From positions 558,001-622,000 of the forward strand of contig JAQFVV010000346.1 in the NCBI GenBank assembly GCA_028023455.1: 64,000 nt of DNA, written 5' to 3'. Made by a program: the position numbers and the translations under genes. Positions 60,500-64,000 of the stretch are shown one piece after another; the first letter of the stretch is position 1; every line of letters begins with the position of its first letter. Under the pieces are notes generated by a model. The model saw only the letters and a program-made list of their open reading frames with translations, was not told the DNA's origin and searched no databases. Source of the DNA: Epiperipatus broadwayi. Taxonomy: Eukaryota > Onychophora > Udeonychophora > Euonychophora > Peripatidae.

Positions 60500-61715
60500 G
60501 ATCTGACATATTTTTCCAATTATACTTTTTCTTTTTTAGTAGCATTTTTATTGGTTTGGTTTTACCATTAATTTTACTATACATTTTTCTATCAAAAAGT
60601 AAATAAAAAGTATCTAAAATTAAATGCTCATGTGTAATGGTGTACTTCAAACCTGGACTCTTCATAAAATTGCTTATATTTGTCTGTTGTTTCATTATAT
60701 TAAGTGATATATTAGTAATTTGTGGGATGAAAGACCTGATATATCCCTAACTTTAGTAAGGACATATTATCTATTCTTTCTTCATGTTTTGGTGGTAAAG
60801 GAGTTGTTTCTTCCAAGGACAAATTAGGATTAGATGATTCATTTGAATTGCTGGATGACAAACTTTTTTCGGAATCCAAAGGCCTAGAAATTGGGAAATC
60901 ATGATATTTGAATCCGTTTCTGATTACATTTTTTTCCAATATTAAAATTCACATTGTGCGATCTCTAGGCAATCTTAATAAACTGGGGGGGGGGGGTGAA
61001 ATTAACACAAAAAAATCAAATTTTTGTTCGAGGAAACATGGTATATACTATTTGAAATAGGACAAAAAAAGCATAAAGAATGATGATATTGGCACATGCA
61101 TAGTCCTCTCAGTTTTCCTGAAATTATAATTTCAAAAAATGAGCAGTGTTCACAAGAGGCTGTAACTTGTTAAATAGCAACTAATTGATTTTTTAAGTCT
61201 CTTAATTTAAATAATTAATTAAAGCATTACTATGTAAAAAGAGGAACTTATAGGTGGATCAATTTTTGTTGTGATTCTGAGAACAGTATTGCAAGTGATT
61301 TTTGAAAATAAGTAAACTTAATTTTGACAAAAGACTTGTTTATGTTTCTAATTTCTTAAAAGAAATTAATTAGCAATAAAACATAAAAATGTTCTGGAAA
61401 ATTTTAATTATATTTTAAATATTGATTCTGAATATTATATTGTCTAGTTTTTGCTATATGATTTTTATCCCATAAATATGAACAAGATGAACAATGCATC
61501 AAAGTTTATAATTGTCTTGTGATGAAGTATGTCTTGATTCTCCATTTAGTTCAAAGAAAGGAAAGTTGCGATCAGATGTTACATCAAGAAGTTGATTTGT
61601 TATTGTTCAAACCAATAAAACTACAGTCAGAGGAACACTGGATCTTGGTAAAAATAATGTTGTGGTGCTAATTTCTTAACCAAAAAAAAATGCCATTGAA
61701 ATATGTTTGAATATA
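60500..61715. other. Intronic sequence, nothing identified
   Basis: A minus-strand open frame at 60712-60939 is serine/proline-rich (SLSSSNSNESSNPNLSLEE) and has no recognised domain. A G12 tract lies at 60985-60996. Confidence 0.5.
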
Positions 61716-61719
61716 TCTT

Positions 61720-61793
61720 GCATTGGTGGTTGAGAGGTCAGCGCGACTGCTTTGCACTTGCAGGCAGTTGCGGGTTCGCATCCCGGTCGATGC
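61720..61793 (+). tRNA. tRNA-like sequence (Cys-type anticodon GCA), probably a SINE head or tRNA pseudogene
   Basis: The 74 bases can fold as a cloverleaf. A seven-pair acceptor stem joins 61720-61726 with 61787-61793 (two G-T pairs). The anticodon arm is 61747-61763, with loop TTGCACT and anticodon GCA at 61754-61756. The T arm contains the B box GGTTCGCATCC at 61773-61783, and an A-box-like TGGTTGAGAGG lies at 61727-61737. The D arm is irregular and the anticodon stem has one T-T mismatch. An A tract follows 11 bases later. Imperfect stems plus the trailing A tract favour a tRNA-derived SINE over a working gene. Confidence 0.5.
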
Positions 61794-62026
61794 TATGACA
61801 CTTAAAAAAAAAAAATGCTTGAATAATGAATCTTCCCTGTGTATGTGTAAGTTTCAACCTATTTCCGAAACATATCGAGTACTAATGTAAATTAAAATCA
61901 ATTTTGCCCCCAAAAGTATATTATCTATCTTACTATATCAGTGTTAATTTATTCTTGATATTATATATAAATAATATTATAAATTAAATTTAAAATGTTC
62001 GACTTTTTTTTTCTTTTTTGTTTTAG
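61794..62026. other. End of intron B-C with acceptor tract
   Basis: The T-rich stretch 62003-62024 and TTTTAG form the acceptor of the following exon. The first part, after an A tract at 61803-61814, may be the tail of the tRNA-like element. Confidence 0.6.
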
Positions 62027-62252
62027 GAATTCAAATTAAAAGCTCATTTGGCTCGTCATTGTGCAACAGCACATGGGTTAGCTATTCGGGAAGGTAGTCC
62101 CCGTCCTATCATGAAAACCAGAGCTGCTTTTTATTTGAATGCTACCCTGTTGACCAGAATCTCAAGACGCATTTGTAAAGACATTCTTCGTCCTCGACAT
62201 GCTGCACGCAATCCATTTCAACCTATCAACATAGTTGCTATTAAGACAGAAT
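62027..62252 (+). CDS. MTA: MTA-family exon C: end of C2H2 finger 2 and R1 RBBP4/7-binding segment
   Basis: This 226-base exon (phase 0 in, phase 1 out) lies between acceptor TTTTAG and donor GTGAGT. It starts EFKLKAHLARHCATAH, which completes finger 2 as C-x4-C-x12-H-x4-H. Then come GSPRPIMKTRAAFYLNAT, LTRISRRICKDILRPRHAAR and NPFQPINIVAIKTEC. The last two blocks match the R1 region of MTA1/2/3, where the pattern is LTRxARRxC, LRPxxAAR, PYxPIN and IKxEC. In MTA1 this region binds the histone chaperones RBBP4/RBBP7 and brings them into NuRD. This match is the strongest evidence for the family. C2H2 fingers directly before R1 are absent from vertebrate MTA proteins as I know them; I believe invertebrate members have one, which needs a database check. 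Confidence 0.92.
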
Positions 62253-63445
62253 GTGAGTATTTTTTACAATACTCACACAGAAATATATATATATGTATTT
62301 ACATACAAAAATATTTGCATAAATATTATTATTTCTTTTTAAAATTAGTCATAATATTAGGAATTGATATGTTAATACAATGTGTGGATTGTCATGAGCA
62401 ATTCTTTGCCAATCAATCAAGTATTAATTAGTAATAGATAAATGGATGGTCTTAGCTGAAAAGTAAAATAAATAGAAACAAGCAGTAAAAATTATCACCA
62501 AGAAAACTATCTTGTAGTAGGCTATGTAAAATTTTTATTTTTCTTTATATTTAATTTATATTCATTATTTTGTATTAAACCTAATGCTAAGTTTGATAAA
62601 TGAAATTACATATTCAATATGAAGTGAGACAGTATGAAAAACTCTAAAAAGGTAAACTACATTTATTAAATCTTAATAAAATTAAATTAAATGGACCAAT
62701 TTTAAATAATTTGAATTATTATTCTTTGATAGTTTGATTAAATTTTTTATAGCAGAATTTTCTAATTCTCCATCTATATTAATTTTTTTAGAGATAGTAT
62801 GCAGTAGGTTTTGTTTCTCATTGAATTTTATTGATTTTTCTTCTCAAAGTTTGATTTTTGTTTTGCCCTATAATGGTATAATTAATTGTTCTAATTTAAT
62901 TGTCTGCGATACCTAATAAAAAAAATTACAATTCTTTTTTAATTAGAGGGGATTTGAACACTTTCAAGCTCCCTTCAGTCATCCATTCTGTCTTCTACAT
63001 CTACCTTAAGTTTATATACTATACTTTTATTTAAATATTTTTTAAAAAAATCCCTCATCTCAAAGATATTAAAATATTTGAATAGTTAAGTTAAAATTTT
63101 TGTTGTTACACAGTATCTATTGTTCACATGTATATTTAAAAACTAAATGTATTTTCAATAATAAACTTTTATTTAATGAAAGAGAAATGTATACAGTAGA
63201 AATATATTTAAAAGTAAATTGTTAGATGCTATGCAGATATTGGCAAATTATTCATTTATCCTAATAAACAATTTTCTAGTTATCAGCATGGTGTTAGATA
63301 GAGAACTTAATCTAAATGTGATGTATTATTCTTTAAAAAAAAAAAATCATTGTGTTATTTTTTCTCTTTATTGGTAATCTGACAGTTTTGAAATTATATG
63401 ATGTTTATTTTTTGAATTGCCTTTTTTTTTTTTAATTTTATTTAG
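62253..63445 (+). other. Intron C-D (1,193 bp) of the MTA-family gene
   Basis: Starts GTGAGT and ends TTTAG, phase 1. Plain A+T-rich sequence with no recognisable element. The open frame that runs past the donor to 62431 and the one at 62734-62916 have no coding character. Confidence 0.88.
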
Positions 63446-63640
63446 GTCAAGCAAAATTACCAGATGCTTTGAAAACATTAGGTCGACCCAAACCAAAGAA
63501 AAGGTGCAATTTAGCTGTGATTTCTGAACGGCTAGGTGTTGCTATGAAGACAGAAAGGGCAGACTGGTTGGTAAGGTCGGACAAGTCTGCATATCCAGAA
63601 CCAGAGCGTTTAGCCTTCCAACCTCCCCCTAGAGGAGAAG
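63446..63640 (+). CDS. MTA: MTA-family exon D: basic, proline-rich region after R1
   Basis: This 195-base exon follows acceptor ATTTAG, and its first two bases complete the TGT (Cys) codon of the IKTEC motif. It encodes QAKLPDALKT, comparable to the xxRLPEAxKT that follows R1 in MTA1/2, then a basic piece GRPKPKKRCNLAVISERLG and a tryptophan/proline-rich piece with RADWLVRSDKSAYPEP and FQPPPRGE. The basic part could be a nuclear localisation signal. The exon ends in phase 1 at donor GTATGC. No stop codon occurs, so the protein continues past the window. Its codon use has more G+C than the surrounding introns, as in the other exons. No recognised enzyme domain is present; a scaffold role is expected from the family. 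Confidence 0.9.
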
Positions 63641-64000
63641 GTATGCTAAATTTATTACTTAGATGTTTCTGTGTGTGTATACTGATAGTAATGTTATTCA
63701 TTAAGCTTGTAATGACAAAATTATTTTTGAAACTAATAAAATTGCAGCTTTATTGTTGAAAAATTTAGTGTGTATATATTCTTACATAATTTGGATTATG
63801 CTATATACTCAGCAGTAGCAATTGTCATGTTTTTTAAATAAATAGTAAATGCTTAAATTTATTTTTTTACATAATTGATGTAAACCTATCAATCCACAGG
63901 AAATGATCTTTGTATATAGTAATAATGTAATCATGATATAGTTGATTATAACATTACTTTATTATTAGTGCTTAACAATATAAATATTTGTTTTTGTATA
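63641..64000 (+). other. Start of the next intron, cut by the window edge
   Basis: Begins GTATGC directly after the in-frame end of the last exon. A+T-rich, and no acceptor with a coding continuation is seen before the window ends. Confidence 0.75.

Larger units (their letters stand above)
47347..62026 (+). other. Intron B-C (14,680 bp) of the MTA-family gene
   Basis: Starts GTGAGC and ends TTTTAG, phase 0, splitting finger 2 between its cysteine and histidine halves. It contains a LINE relic, a TIR element with internal tandem repeats, a Gypsy relic, a protein-like fragment and a tRNA-like sequence. A better-matching donor lies 33 bases inside it. Confidence 0.85.

Noticed and set aside
62253-62431. 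Open frame continuing past exon C
   Set aside because: It crosses a GTGAGT donor and becomes I/Y/K-rich low-complexity sequence. The next exon completes the split cysteine codon of the IKTEC motif.
63447-63701. Minus-strand open frame opposite exon D
   Set aside because: Shadow of the coding exon on the other strand.

Overview
This window is eukaryotic nuclear DNA, probably from an arthropod or another invertebrate with a large genome. It is very A+T rich, has no long open frames, and is full of short homopolymers and worn-down transposons. The only host gene I can support is cut into short exons separated by introns of about 26.7, 14.7 and 1.2 kb. The very low GC, long introns and mixed load of mariner, RTE-like LINE, hAT and Gypsy relics would suit a chelicerate such as a spider, but that placement is a guess.

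Host gene (+ strand, both ends outside the window): four exons at 20454-20534, 47282-47346, 62027-62252 and 63446-63640 join in frame with matching phases (1, 0, 1) and GT-AG borders. They encode the middle-to-C-terminal part of an MTA (metastasis-associated) family protein, the scaffold subunit of the NuRD nucleosome remodelling and deacetylase complex. The piece holds two C2H2 zinc fingers, each split by an intron, then a segment matching the RBBP4/7-binding R1 region of MTA proteins, then a basic, proline-rich stretch. The ELM2, SANT and GATA-finger exons expected upstream are not visible, and the C-terminus lies beyond 64000.

Layout. 1-20453: upstream intron or flank, with a hAT relic (about 1.6-2.8 kb), an RTE-type LINE relic (12.2-12.6 kb) interrupted by a 3157-bp TG...CA element with a 4-bp target duplication (12631-15787). 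20535-47281: the largest intron, with LINE relics (23.3-24.1 and 28.7-29.7 kb), three mariner fragments (31.1, 38.2 and 39.1 kb), hammerhead-ribozyme-like motifs (32.65 kb, and in an inverted-repeat element at 36.3 kb), a 155-bp MITE (39.8 kb), a duplicated repeat block (40.6-42.3 kb) and a second long hairpin (43.6-44.0 kb). 47347-62026: a LINE relic (49.1-49.85 kb), a 1.29-kb element with 29-bp terminal inverted repeats and four internal 98-bp tandem repeats (51.0-52.3 kb), a degraded Gypsy element with direct terminal repeats (55.3-58.3 kb), an unrecognised protein-like fragment (60.2 kb) and a tRNA-like sequence (61.72-61.79 kb).

Most notable: an in-frame alternative 5' splice site that would insert 11 residues into the second zinc finger; hammerhead-like folds at three places on two elements; and the two TIR or inverted-repeat elements whose internal structure does not match a family I can name. 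All readings were done by eye; no database search, folding program or transcript data was used.
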